In this document: positions 1 to 7,513 of the stretch, in pieces
Numbering within the stretch: the stretch's first letter is position 1
How the letters are laid out: every line of letters begins with the position of its first letter
NCBI GenBank assembly: GCA_021778635.1
Contig: JAJYCD010000011.1
Location: 1-56,362, forward strand
Length of the DNA: 56,362 nt
From: Actinomycetes bacterium
GTDB lineage: Bacteria; Actinomycetota; Actinomycetes; Actinomycetales; Cellulomonadaceae
Reading direction: 5' to 3'
Translations under genes and position numbers: made by a program
Notes under the pieces: model-generated
Told to the model about the DNA's origin: nothing
Seen by the model: the letters and a program-made list of their open reading frames with translations, nothing else
Database searches by the model: none

Positions 1-133
1 CCACGGTCGCGATCACCGTCCCGGTCGCGGGGTCGACGACGTCGAACCGGTCGCCGGATGCGGCTGGCCTCCACTCCCCGCCGATGAGCAGCTCGGTCGG
101 GGCGTCGATGGTCGGACGATCGATTGTGGTCAT
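1..133 (-). CDS. aldehyde dehydrogenase, N-terminal fragment (succinate-semialdehyde type)
   Basis: Only the first 44 codons lie in the window; the gene runs off the left edge. Reading leftward from the ATG at 133, the peptide contains LLIGGEWRPAASGDRFDVVD followed by PATGTVIATV. This is the usual N-terminal strand pattern of NAD(P)-dependent aldehyde dehydrogenases, especially succinate- and related semialdehyde dehydrogenases. It is the last visible gene of the minus-strand operon carrying the liv importer, the HIBADH-like oxidoreductase and the M24 protein. It would suit oxidation of a semialdehyde formed by those enzymes. The catalytic Cys and Glu are outside the window, so the substrate class is inferred from the N-terminus and context only. 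Confidence 0.75.
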   Translation of the reverse strand, partial: MTTIDRPTIDAPTELLIGGEWRPAASGDRFDVVDPATGTVIATV

Positions 134-233
134 CGGGCGGGCACCTCTTCGGATGGTCGGTCGGGCAGCTGGGCGGTCGAACGCTGGCTTCTCGGGCGGA
201 CGGTCGGCAGGGTGGTCGACCGTCCGATCGGAA

Positions 234-329
234 GGTCGGTACAGGTCGGTGCCGGTCGGAAGGTCGGTGCCGGTCGGTGCCGGTCGGTACAGGTCAGTGC
301 AGGTCAGTGCCGGTCGGTGCCGGTCAGTA
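234..329. repeat. degenerate 10-bp tandem repeat (GGTCGGTGCC-like)
   Basis: About nine to ten copies of a decamer close to GGTCGGTGCC run head to tail. Variants end in TACA or TGCA or read GGTCAGTGCC, and one copy is shortened to 8 bp. The array fills most of the gap between the aldehyde dehydrogenase start and the M24 gene, and the M24 stop codon lies in its last unit. The rest of the gap (134-233) is looser GGTCGG-rich sequence of the same flavour. Confidence 0.85.
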
Positions 330-1598
330 GGGATTCGCGACGAACAGCTCCTCCGCGGGGAACAGCGTGAGCAACCGGGGACCGTCGGGCGTGACGACCA
401 CCTCCTCCTCGATCCGCGCCGCCGAGAACCCGTCGTCCGCGGGGCAGTAGGTCTCGAGCGCGAACACCATGCCGACCTGCAGCTCGACGGGCTCCTTCAT
501 GCTGTTCAACCGCGAGATGATCGGCCGCTCGTGCAGCCCGAGCCCCAGCCCGTGACCGAACTGCAGGCCGAAGGCGGCCATCTCGTCCTCGAAGCCGAAC
601 TCGGTCGCCTGGGGCCACACGGCCGCGACCTCGTCGGTGCCGACGCCCGCCTTGACAGCGTTGATCGACGTATCCATCCACTCGCGCGCCCGGGTGTACG
701 CGTCGCGCTGGCTGGGTGTCGACCGGCCGACGCCGAACGTCCGGTAGTAGCAGGTCCGGTACCCGTTGTAGGCGTGGATGATGTCGAAGAACGCCTGGTC
801 CCCCGGCCGGATCAGCCGGTCGGAGAAGTTGTGCGGGTGCGGGTTGCACCGCTCGCCGGACACCGCGTTGATCGCCTCGACCTGCTCCGACCCCATGTCG
901 TACAGGCGCTTGTTCGCGAGCGCGACGATCTCGTTCTCCCGGACGCCCGGCTTGAGGGCCTCGGCGATGTCCTGGTAGACGCCGTCGACCATCGCCGCCG
1001 CCTGGGTGAGCAGCATGATCTCGTCGCCGGACTTGATCTGGCGGGCGTCGAGCATGAGCTGCTGGGCGTCGACGACCTGAAGCCCCTGCCGCTGCATCTC
1101 GAACAGGAACGGCGGCTCGACGATGTCCACGCCGACCGGGAGGTGGGCGACCCCGGCGTCGTGCAGCATCCCGACGATCTCCCGGACCGCCTGCTCCATG
1201 AGGCCGGCGGTCGGTGCGATCGCGCCCCGCAGCCCGAGCATCCCGGCGCGACTGTCCGCCGGGTCGAGCCACGGCGAGTGCAACCGGTGGTGACGTGCCG
1301 CGGAGCCGAAGTCCCACAGCGTCGGGCCCCCGCTGCGGGTGAGCAGCGCGTACCGGGTCATCTTGTCCCCGAGCGCACCGCCGATCCAGGTCTGGGTCGT
1401 GTAGCGGATGTTGTAGAAGTCGAACAGCAGGAAGGCCCCGCACTCGCTGGACTCGAGCGCCGCGCGCGCCCGGTCGAGCCGGTAGCGGCGCAGCCGGTCG
1501 AAGTCCAGCCGCTCCTCGTAGTCGACTCCCATGTGACCCGGTGCGGGCAGCGGGGCGGCGCGCCCGGGTGCGGGCAGCGGGGCGGCCGGCGCGCTCAT
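324..1598 (-). CDS. M24 (creatinase/aminopeptidase-fold) family protein
   Basis: A 424-residue pita-bread-fold protein. An N-terminal creatinase-like domain (about residues 30-180, with FDFYNIRYTT near 60) precedes an M24 catalytic domain (about 195-415). The usual five metal ligands are only partly kept: Asp272, His349, Glu382 and Glu397 are in place, but the second Asp (normally in SDxTRTF) is Cys283 in TCYYRTF. His356 matches the second conserved His. This argues against a classical Xaa-Pro aminopeptidase and for a specialised amide, C-N or C-S bond cleaving relative such as creatinase or DddP-like enzymes. The start overlaps the upstream oxidoreductase stop (ATGA). Residues 6-22 are a duplicated AAPLPAPG element; Met23 is an alternative start. 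The substrate is unknown and presumably imported by the upstream transporter. Confidence 0.85.
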   Translation of the reverse strand: MSAPAAPLPAPGRAAPLPAPGHMGVDYEERLDFDRLRRYRLDRARAALESSECGAFLLFDFYNIRYTTQTWIGGALGDKMTRYALLTRSGGPTLWDFGSAARHHRLHSPWLDPADSRAGMLGLRGAIAPTAGLMEQAVREIVGMLHDAGVAHLPVGVDIVEPPFLFEMQRQGLQVVDAQQLMLDARQIKSGDEIMLLTQAAAMVDGVYQDIAEALKPGVRENEIVALANKRLYDMGSEQVEAINAVSGERCNPHPHNFSDRLIRPGDQAFFDIIHAYNGYRTCYYRTFGVGRSTPSQRDAYTRAREWMDTSINAVKAGVGTDEVAAVWPQATEFGFEDEMAAFGLQFGHGLGLGLHERPIISRLNSMKEPVELQVGMVFALETYCPADDGFSAARIEEEVVVTPDGPRLLTLFPAEELFVANPY

Positions 1599-2551
1599 GA
1601 CGCCTCGCTCCTGCCGAGGCCGTCCCTGCCGAGGCCGTCGTCGACCGTGACGTCCTCCGGTCGGAGCGCGAGCCCCGCGCTCGCCGCCTGCAGGTCGAGC
1701 AGGATCGCGAAGTCCTCGGTCACCCGGCCACTGCTCACGCTGGCCTGGACGAGCTGGGCAGTCGTGGCGGCGACGGGCATCGGCACGTCGAGCCGGCGTG
1801 CCGCGGCGAGCCCGAGGTCGAAGTCCTTGCGCAGCAGCACGGGGGTGAAGGTCGGGCTGTAGTCGAGGTTCACGAGCGCCGGGGACTTGTACCGCGTGAA
1901 CACCGAGCCCATCACGCTGCTGTTGAGGAACTCGAGGAACGCCGCACGGGAGACGCCGCCCTTCTCGGCGAGCACGAGGATCTCGGCCAGCGACTGCGTG
2001 ACCACGCCGAGGAACACGTTGTGGGCGAGCTTCACGAGCCGCGCGAGGTCGGACTCGCCGACGTAGGTCACCGACTGCCCGATCAGGCTCAGCAGGGGCT
2101 CGACGTCGTCGAAACCGGAGCGCGGACCCGACACCGCGACGGACAGCCGCCCGGAGGCGACCACCTTCGCGTTCCCGCTCACCGGTGCCGCGAGCAGCGT
2201 CGTGCCGCGCACCGCCGCCGCCTGCCGCACCCGCTCGGAGGTCTCCGCGGAGACCGTGCTCGAGTCCACCAGGTACCGCGGGGCGGTCGGCTGGTTGAGC
2301 AGGCCGCCGGGCCCGAGGGTCACGGCGAGCAGGTCGTCGTCGGCCGAGACCATCGTGAAGACGACGTCCCGGTCGGCGAGCTCGGCGACCGTGTCGACGA
2401 CCGTCGCACCGAGCGGTGCGAGGTCCTCCGCCTTGGCCCGTGTCCGGTTCCAGAGGTGCACGTCCTGGTCGGCGGCAAGAAGCCGGGCGACCATCGCGTG
2501 CCCCATCCGACCGGTTCCGATCCAGCCGATCCGGCTGTTCATGGCGCTCAT
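1595..2551 (-). CDS. NAD(P)-dependent oxidoreductase, 3-hydroxyisobutyrate dehydrogenase family
   Basis: A 318-residue beta-hydroxyacid dehydrogenase. The Rossmann motif GTGRMG is at residues 12-17, the substrate-loop segment DSSTVSAET near 96-104, and the catalytic Lys174 lies in KLAHN. The length is typical of HIBADH, tartronate-semialdehyde reductase and sulfolactaldehyde reductase relatives; sequence reading cannot choose between them. Starting at ATG 2551 gives a 4-bp overlap with livF upstream, while the stop overlaps the M24 start, so the three are translationally coupled. In context it would oxidise or reduce a 3-carbon hydroxyacid or semialdehyde intermediate that the downstream aldehyde dehydrogenase also handles. 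Confidence 0.87.
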   Translation of the reverse strand: MSAMNSRIGWIGTGRMGHAMVARLLAADQDVHLWNRTRAKAEDLAPLGATVVDTVAELADRDVVFTMVSADDDLLAVTLGPGGLLNQPTAPRYLVDSSTVSAETSERVRQAAAVRGTTLLAAPVSGNAKVVASGRLSVAVSGPRSGFDDVEPLLSLIGQSVTYVGESDLARLVKLAHNVFLGVVTQSLAEILVLAEKGGVSRAAFLEFLNSSVMGSVFTRYKSPALVNLDYSPTFTPVLLRKDFDLGLAAARRLDVPMPVAATTAQLVQASVSSGRVTEDFAILLDLQAASAGLALRPEDVTVDDGLGRDGLGRSEAS

Positions 2552-3327
2552 CGGCGCATCCCCTCGTCGTCGTGTGCGAGCAGTGGTGGCGTGGCGGACG
2601 GCGCAGCGGACGCGCCGGCGCCGAGGTACAGGCGGGCGACCTCGGGGTCGTCGAGCAGGCTCGCGCCGGTGGCCTCGAGGCGGACCCGACCGGACTCGAG
2701 CACCGCACCGAAGTCGGAGGCGGCGAGACCGGACCGGGCGTTCTGCTCGACGAGCAGCACCGTCCGCCCGGAGGCGGACAGCGTGCGGATGCTCTCGAAG
2801 ACGATCCCGCGGGACCGCGGGTCGAGCCCGATCGAGGGCTCGTCGAGGAGGATGAGCGTCGGGTCGAGGATCAGCGTGCGTGCCAGCTCGACCTGCTTCT
2901 GCTCGCCGCCGGACAGCGAGCCGGCACGCTCCCCGGCACGGGACCGGCAGATCGGGAAGGCCTCCCAGGCCTGCTCGAGCCGGGACCGCACGACGGCGGC
3001 GTCCCGGATCAGGTACCCGCCGAGCAGCAGGTTGTCGGTGACCGTCATCCCCGGGAACAGGCTGCGTTCCTGCGGGACGTGCACGATCCCGCGCTGCACC
3101 CGGGCCTTGGGGCTGAGCCGGCTGATCTCGTCGCCGTCGAAGACGACGGTCCCCTCGCGGGGGTGCAGCAGGCCGCTGACGGTCTTGAGCACCGTCGACT
3201 TTCCGGCGCCGTTCGGGCCGATCAGGCAGGTGATCGTGCCCTTCTCGATGGTCAGGTCGACACCCTTGAGGATGTCGCCGGCCCCGTACCCGGCGACGAC
3301 GCCGGTGAGGCTGAGGATGGCGGTCAT
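2548..3327 (-). CDS. livF: branched-chain amino acid-type ABC transporter, ATPase LivF
   Basis: A 259-residue cytoplasmic ATPase of the hydrophobic-amino-acid uptake family. Walker A GPNGAGKS is at about residues 37-44, the Q-loop PQERSLFPGMTV follows, the signature is LSGGE and Walker B is LILLDEP. The ITCLIGPNG context and Q-loop wording are typical of LivF rather than LivG. It lies two bases after the livG stop and overlaps the next gene by 4 bp, so it belongs to the same message. It would pair with LivG to energise import through LivH/LivM. The C-terminal tail after LYLGAG is a short, less conserved extension. Confidence 0.93.
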   Translation of the reverse strand: MTAILSLTGVVAGYGAGDILKGVDLTIEKGTITCLIGPNGAGKSTVLKTVSGLLHPREGTVVFDGDEISRLSPKARVQRGIVHVPQERSLFPGMTVTDNLLLGGYLIRDAAVVRSRLEQAWEAFPICRSRAGERAGSLSGGEQKQVELARTLILDPTLILLDEPSIGLDPRSRGIVFESIRTLSASGRTVLLVEQNARSGLAASDFGAVLESGRVRLEATGASLLDDPEVARLYLGAGASAAPSATPPLLAHDDEGMRR

Positions 3328-3329
3328 TC

Positions 3330-4061
3330 CTAACCCCCCAGGTAGGCGTCGAGGACGAGCGGGTTGTTCTGGACCTCGTCGGGGCGTCCGCTGAAGATCT
3401 GCCGGCCGGCGTCCAGGACGATCACGGGGTCGCACAGGCGCATGACGAACGTCATGTCGTGCTCGACGATGAGGAATGTGATCCCCGCAGCGTTCCGGCT
3501 GCGGATGTGCCGTTCCATCGTCTCGATCATCACCGGGTTGACCCCAGCCGTCGGCTCGTCCAGCAGGACCAGCCGGGGCGAGCTCATGAGCACCGCGGCG
3601 AACTCCAGGAGCTTGCGCTGCCCGTACGAGAGCTCGGCGGCGAGCAGGTCGGCGACCGGCGCGAGGCGGAACTCGTCGAGGAGCTCGTCCGCGCGTTCGC
3701 GATCGGCACGGCCGACCCGCGGGGTGAACAGCCGCGTCCAGCCGTAGCCGGCCGCGACCACGAGGTTCTCCAGGACGCTCAGCTGCGGGAACACCCGCGC
3801 CTGCTGGAACGTCCGGGAGAGCCCGTCGCGGTACAGCCGTCCGGGGTCCCGACCGGTCACGTCCCGTCCGGCGAACGTGACCCGACCCCCGTCGGCCCCG
3901 AGGTATCCCGTGATGATGTTGAAGAGGGTCGTCTTCCCGGAGCCGTTCGGTCCGACGAGCGCCGTGACACTGCCCTCGGCCACCTCGAGCGAGCAGCCGT
4001 CGACCGCGCGCACGCCGCCGAACACCTTGGTGACCGCGTCGACGCCGAGCAGCGCGCTCAT
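3330..4061 (-). CDS. livG: branched-chain amino acid-type ABC transporter, ATPase LivG
   Basis: A 243-residue ATPase. Walker A GPNGSGKT is at about residues 37-44, followed by the LivG-type Q-loop segment SRTFQQARVFPQLSV, the signature LSYGQRKLLEF and Walker B VLLDEPTAGVNP. The C-terminal element with LVLDAYLGG is the usual LivG ending. The start codon overlaps the livM stop by 4 bp. As in other family members it should sit on the cytoplasmic face with LivF. Because the catabolic genes that follow are not those for leucine, isoleucine or valine breakdown, the real cargo may be another small carboxylate or amide. Confidence 0.93.
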   Translation of the reverse strand: MSALLGVDAVTKVFGGVRAVDGCSLEVAEGSVTALVGPNGSGKTTLFNIITGYLGADGGRVTFAGRDVTGRDPGRLYRDGLSRTFQQARVFPQLSVLENLVVAAGYGWTRLFTPRVGRADRERADELLDEFRLAPVADLLAAELSYGQRKLLEFAAVLMSSPRLVLLDEPTAGVNPVMIETMERHIRSRNAAGITFLIVEHDMTFVMRLCDPVIVLDAGRQIFSGRPDEVQNNPLVLDAYLGG

Positions 4062-5098
4062 GACCGACCTCCTGGTGCGAGGGCGACGCGACCGGCGTCG
4101 GCCGTGCGAGCAGCCCCGGGCGTGTCCGGGGCGTTCGCGACGCGCGCTCGGCGCCGTAGCCGGATCCGCTCCTCGAGCGTCGGCAGGATCCCCCGCGGCA
4201 GCAGCAGCATGATCACGAGGAACACGAGCGCGTAGGCGATCAGGTAGAACTGGCTGCCGCCGAGGCGGTACGCGAGGGTCTGCTGACCCGCCTCGAGGAT
4301 GACGGCCCCGAGCACCGGCCCCCACAGGGTGGCCCGGCCGCCGAGGAACGTCATGAGGACGACGGCGATCGTGATGAGCGGGTCGACCGCGAACTGCGGG
4401 TAGATGAAGGTCTCGTAGTAGGCCCACACCCCGCCGACCATCGCGGTGAGCCCGACGCTGACCGAGAAGGCCAGCACCTTGACCCCGCTGACCCGCACGC
4501 CGATGCCCCGGGCCTTGTCCTCGTCGGCACGCACGGCGACGAGGGAGAGCCCGATCTTGCTGCGCATCGCCCCGAAGGTCAGCAGCATCGCGACGGCGAG
4601 CATCGCGACGAGCACGAGGTAGAACGGTCGCTCGTAGCTCGCTGCGGGGAACGGCGCGACCGGCAGGCTGAGCCCCTGCGAGCCGCCGGTGAGCGAGCGC
4701 ACGTTGAACGCGAGGGTCTGGATCATGAACAGGAACGTGATCGTGACGATGGCGAACACGTCGGCACGGGTCCGCATCGAGATGATCGCGATCGGCCACC
4801 CGATCACCGCCCCGACCAGCCCGATCAGCGGGAGCGCGACGAACGGCTCGTACCCGCTGCTCAGGGCGGCCCCGTGGAACATCAGCGCCATCGAGTAGGC
4901 CCCGATGCCGAAGAACGCGGCATGACCGAGCGACGGGTAGCCGGCGAACCCGCCGACGAGGTTCCACGCGCTCGCCATGATCGCGAACATCAGCACGAAG
5001 ACGAGCAGGTTCACGACCCAGTGCGCGAGCCCGAAGAAGGGCAGGGCCAGCAGGAGCAGGAAGAACCCGCCACCGCGGGCGACACCGGCGCGGCTCAT
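4058..5098 (-). CDS. livM: branched-chain amino acid-type ABC transporter permease LivM
   Basis: A 346-residue integral membrane protein with many hydrophobic helices. It has the LivM landmark WNLVGGFAGYPSLGHAAFFG (about residues 45-64), which contains the conserved G-x-x-SLGH motif. A cytoplasmic loop carries IGLSLVAVRADEDKARGIGV, the EAA-like ATPase-docking segment of this family. The ATG at 5098 overlaps the livH stop by 4 bp. The Arg-rich C-terminal tail is variable among relatives. It forms the channel with LivH; substrate choice rests mainly with the LivK-type binding protein. Confidence 0.92.
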   Translation of the reverse strand: MSRAGVARGGGFFLLLLALPFFGLAHWVVNLLVFVLMFAIMASAWNLVGGFAGYPSLGHAAFFGIGAYSMALMFHGAALSSGYEPFVALPLIGLVGAVIGWPIAIISMRTRADVFAIVTITFLFMIQTLAFNVRSLTGGSQGLSLPVAPFPAASYERPFYLVLVAMLAVAMLLTFGAMRSKIGLSLVAVRADEDKARGIGVRVSGVKVLAFSVSVGLTAMVGGVWAYYETFIYPQFAVDPLITIAVVLMTFLGGRATLWGPVLGAVILEAGQQTLAYRLGGSQFYLIAYALVFLVIMLLLPRGILPTLEERIRLRRRARVANAPDTPGAARTADAGRVALAPGGRS

Positions 5099-5973
5099 AT
5101 CGCCCCCCTCCCGACGGTGCCGAACAACCCCTGCGGCCGGACGAGCAGCACGAGGATCAGCACGGCGAAGAACGTCATCTCGGACCACGCCGGCGAGACC
5201 GTCGCGGCGACCACCGCGGACGACGTCGCGACGATCACGCCGGCGACCACCGCCCCGCCGACGCTGCCGAGGCCGCCGAGCACGACGATCGACAGCAGCC
5301 GGGAGATCAGGTCGTAGTGGCTGCCCGAGTAGAACGGGTAGAGCAGCCCGTAGACCGACCCCGCAGCCGCCGCGGTGGCCGCGCCGAGGCCGAAGCCCAG
5401 GGCCGCGACGCGGTCCGACTCGATGCCGAGCAGGCGCGCGGACTCGGGGTTCTGCACCGTCGCGCGCACGGCGCGTCCGAACCGCGTGCGGTTGAGCAGC
5501 AGGAACAGCAGCCCGAGCGCGAGGAGCGAGAGCGCGAACGCCCACACCCGGACCGCCGTGATCTGGTACCCGAGCACGGTCCAGCTGGAGTTCGCGTAGC
5601 TGGTGTTGATGCTGCGGTACGTCGTGCTCCAGGTGACGCTCATGATGCCCTCGAGCAGCAGGGCGACGGCGAACGTCACGAGGAGGCTGAGCTCGGACTT
5701 GTCGTCGCGGCGCAGCGGCCGCAGGAACAGCAGCTGGACCGCGACGCCGAGGCCGAACATCACCACCGTGGTGATCGGGATGGCGAGGAACGGGTCGAGA
5801 CCGAAGGAGACGAAGAGCTGGTACGCCAGGTAGGCGCCCATGATCACCATCGCCCCCTGGGCGAGGTTGACGACCTTCATGATCCCGAAGATCAGGGTCT
5901 GACCGGAGGCCATCAGCGCGTACACGCCTCCGGTCAGGACCCCGAGGATCACGCCTTGGACGAGGGCGTGCAT
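5095..5973 (-). CDS. livH: branched-chain amino acid-type ABC transporter permease LivH
   Basis: A 292-residue permease with about eight hydrophobic segments. N-terminal GGVYALMASGQTLIFGIMKVV followed by NLAQGAMVIMGAY is diagnostic of LivH (the N-x-AQG motif). The loop FGRAVRATVQNPESARLLGI is the conserved cytoplasmic coupling loop. It starts at ATG 5973, two bases after the binding-protein stop, and overlaps livM by 4 bp, so all five transporter genes form one tight unit. Confidence 0.93.
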   Translation of the reverse strand: MHALVQGVILGVLTGGVYALMASGQTLIFGIMKVVNLAQGAMVIMGAYLAYQLFVSFGLDPFLAIPITTVVMFGLGVAVQLLFLRPLRRDDKSELSLLVTFAVALLLEGIMSVTWSTTYRSINTSYANSSWTVLGYQITAVRVWAFALSLLALGLLFLLLNRTRFGRAVRATVQNPESARLLGIESDRVAALGFGLGAATAAAAGSVYGLLYPFYSGSHYDLISRLLSIVVLGGLGSVGGAVVAGVIVATSSAVVAATVSPAWSEMTFFAVLILVLLVRPQGLFGTVGRGAI

Positions 5974-5975
5974 GG

Positions 5976-7235
5976 TCACCCGCCCCAGCTGGGCTTCGGG
6001 TACATCGCAGGTGCCTTGGCGATCGCCGTCGGGTACACCGGGACGAGCGAGCCGTTCTGCCACTGGACGAGGTGGAAGGCGCCCTCGGGCTGGCCGATGG
6101 AGTCCCACTTCAGGTCGCCGAGGACCGTCGGCCAGGTGCCCTGGTGCAGCGTCGAGATGATGGTCGCGTTGTCGATCTTGCCCGTCTTCGCGGCGACCTC
6201 CTCGAGCAGCTGCCCGGCCGCGTAGGCCTCGGCGCTGCTGTTGTCGATCGTGTCGGCCGTCCCGCCGTACGCCTTGATGTAGGCGGCGGCGAAGTCGGCG
6301 GCGCCGGTGGCCGTCGAGCCGGGGAACCAGTCACCGGCGGACATGATGCCGGCGGTGTTGGCCGTGCCGACCTTGCTCGGGAACTCGACGGGCGAGTTCG
6401 CCCCGTTCGACATGAACATGAACTTCGGGCTGAACTTCAGCTGCACCAGGCTCTTGACCTGGGCGTAGGCGTCCTCGCTCTGGGTGCCGCTGACCAGCAC
6501 GTCCGGGTTCGCGGCGGCGACCTTGGACATGATCGGCGAGAAGTCCTGCGTCTCGGCGGGGTAGACCTCCTTGTAGACGGTCGTGATGCCGGCCGCCTCG
6601 AACCGGGCCCGGATGCTCTCGGCGATCGGGGCGGAGAACGGGTCGTCGAGCTCGGCGTAGGCGGCCGTCTTGGGTCGGTCCGCCGCGGGGAGAGAGAGGA
6701 TCCAGTCGGCGAAGATGTCGCCGGACTTCACGACCGGCGCGGGCTGGACGAAGAACAGGTTGTCGAGCTTCTGCGCGAACACCGCCGGCCCGCCGCCTGC
6801 GGGCTCGAGGAACGCGTAGCCGTACCGCTTGGCCACCTGCGAGGCGGGCACCGTGAGCAGGCTGGAGAACGGGCCGAACACCAGGTCGACCTTGTCCTGG
6901 TTGATCAGGTTCTGGTAGTTGGTGACGACCTGGGTCGGGCTCGACGTGTCGTCCACGATCTTCAGCTCGACCTTGCGCCCCAGGATGCCGCCCTTGGCGT
7001 TGACCTGGTCCGCCCAGAGCTCGTAGCCGGCCTTGACCGCCTTGCCCGGGTCCGCGAAGTCCCCGGTGAGGGAGACGGACGCGCCGATCACGAGCGGCTT
7101 CGCGTCGGCGGAGGCGGCTCCTGTCCCTCCGCTCGCGGTGCTCGATGGGCTCGACGAGCACGCGCTGATCAACGACAACGTCGCCACTGCGACCAGCGCG
7201 GCCCTCCTCATGCGCAAACGATTGCTACCAGACAT
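5976..7235 (-). CDS. ABC transporter substrate-binding lipoprotein, LivK type
   Basis: A 419-residue extracytoplasmic binding protein of the periplasmic-binding fold type I. It has a positively charged N-terminus, a hydrophobic stretch and a lipobox ending at Cys26 (SLISAC), so it is likely lipid-anchored. The mature part opens with PLVIGASVSLTGDFADPGKA, the usual LivJ/LivK first strand, and contains VFGPFSSLLT, typical of the ligand-binding region. The ATG at 7235 is preceded by GGAGG about 9 bases upstream. It is the first gene of the operon and divergent from a LacI regulator. The ligand is unknown; the downstream enzymes suggest a compound cleaved by an M24 enzyme. Confidence 0.92.
   Translation of the reverse strand: MSGSNRLRMRRAALVAVATLSLISACSSSPSSTASGGTGAASADAKPLVIGASVSLTGDFADPGKAVKAGYELWADQVNAKGGILGRKVELKIVDDTSSPTQVVTNYQNLINQDKVDLVFGPFSSLLTVPASQVAKRYGYAFLEPAGGGPAVFAQKLDNLFFVQPAPVVKSGDIFADWILSLPAADRPKTAAYAELDDPFSAPIAESIRARFEAAGITTVYKEVYPAETQDFSPIMSKVAAANPDVLVSGTQSEDAYAQVKSLVQLKFSPKFMFMSNGANSPVEFPSKVGTANTAGIMSAGDWFPGSTATGAADFAAAYIKAYGGTADTIDNSSAEAYAAGQLLEEVAAKTGKIDNATIISTLHQGTWPTVLGDLKWDSIGQPEGAFHLVQWQNGSLVPVYPTAIAKAPAMYPKPSWGG
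7214..7225. promoter_or_regulatory. LacI-family operator-like palindrome inside the livK start region
   Basis: GCAAACGATTGC is a palindrome of the GCAA-nCGn-TTGC form recognised by LacI/GalR proteins (central CpG). It overlaps codons 4-8 of the binding-protein gene, where a roadblock operator could act. It may be chance, because it is inside coding sequence. Confidence 0.4.
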
Positions 7236-7308
7236 GACCCGTTCCTCCGTGGCAGTTCCGGTGGATGTCCCCATTGACGAGGGATTTCGTCCCCATGGGC
7301 CGTACGCG

Positions 7309-7328
7309 TTGCACAACCGATTGCGCTT
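7309..7328. promoter_or_regulatory. LacI-family operator in the liv / lacI divergent promoter region
   Basis: TTGCACAACCGATTGCGCTT holds an imperfect palindrome with CAA/TTG arms around a central CpG (core 7311-7326), the typical shape of a LacI-family site. It lies 74 bp upstream of the binding-protein ATG and about 186 bp upstream of the divergent regulator, so the neighbouring LacI protein is the obvious candidate binder. The rest of 7236-7513 shows only the binding-protein Shine-Dalgarno and no other recognisable element. Confidence 0.55.
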
Positions 7329-7513
7329 ACCCTCGCGTCAATGCCGCGATGTGTCAAGGGTCACCGTGGTGGTCGACGGGAACCGCCCGGAGCCGCGTCC
7401 CCACCATCCCCGGGGCCACCCGTCGGTCACCTCCGCTCGAGCGATGGCCTGCGGGCACCTCGCCGCCGCCGGGTGCACGGTGCCCGACGTCGCGAGCGCC
7501 TACAGTTTCCGCC

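Noticed and set aside
230-330. CRISPR array
   Set aside because: Repeats are 10 bp, contiguous and without unique spacers; no cas genes are present.
1500-1598. DMSP lyase (DddP) assignment for the M24 protein
   Set aside because: The N-terminal layout resembles DddP, but two of the DddP metal-site aspartates are not present (Ile and Cys instead), so the specific name is not supported.
84-1862. Long open frames on the opposite strands of clear genes (e.g. plus strand 84-1862, 36237-39143)
   Set aside because: These are high-GC shadow frames: low-complexity Arg/Ala/Pro/Gly composition, no ribosome site, and fully antisense to recognisable enzymes.
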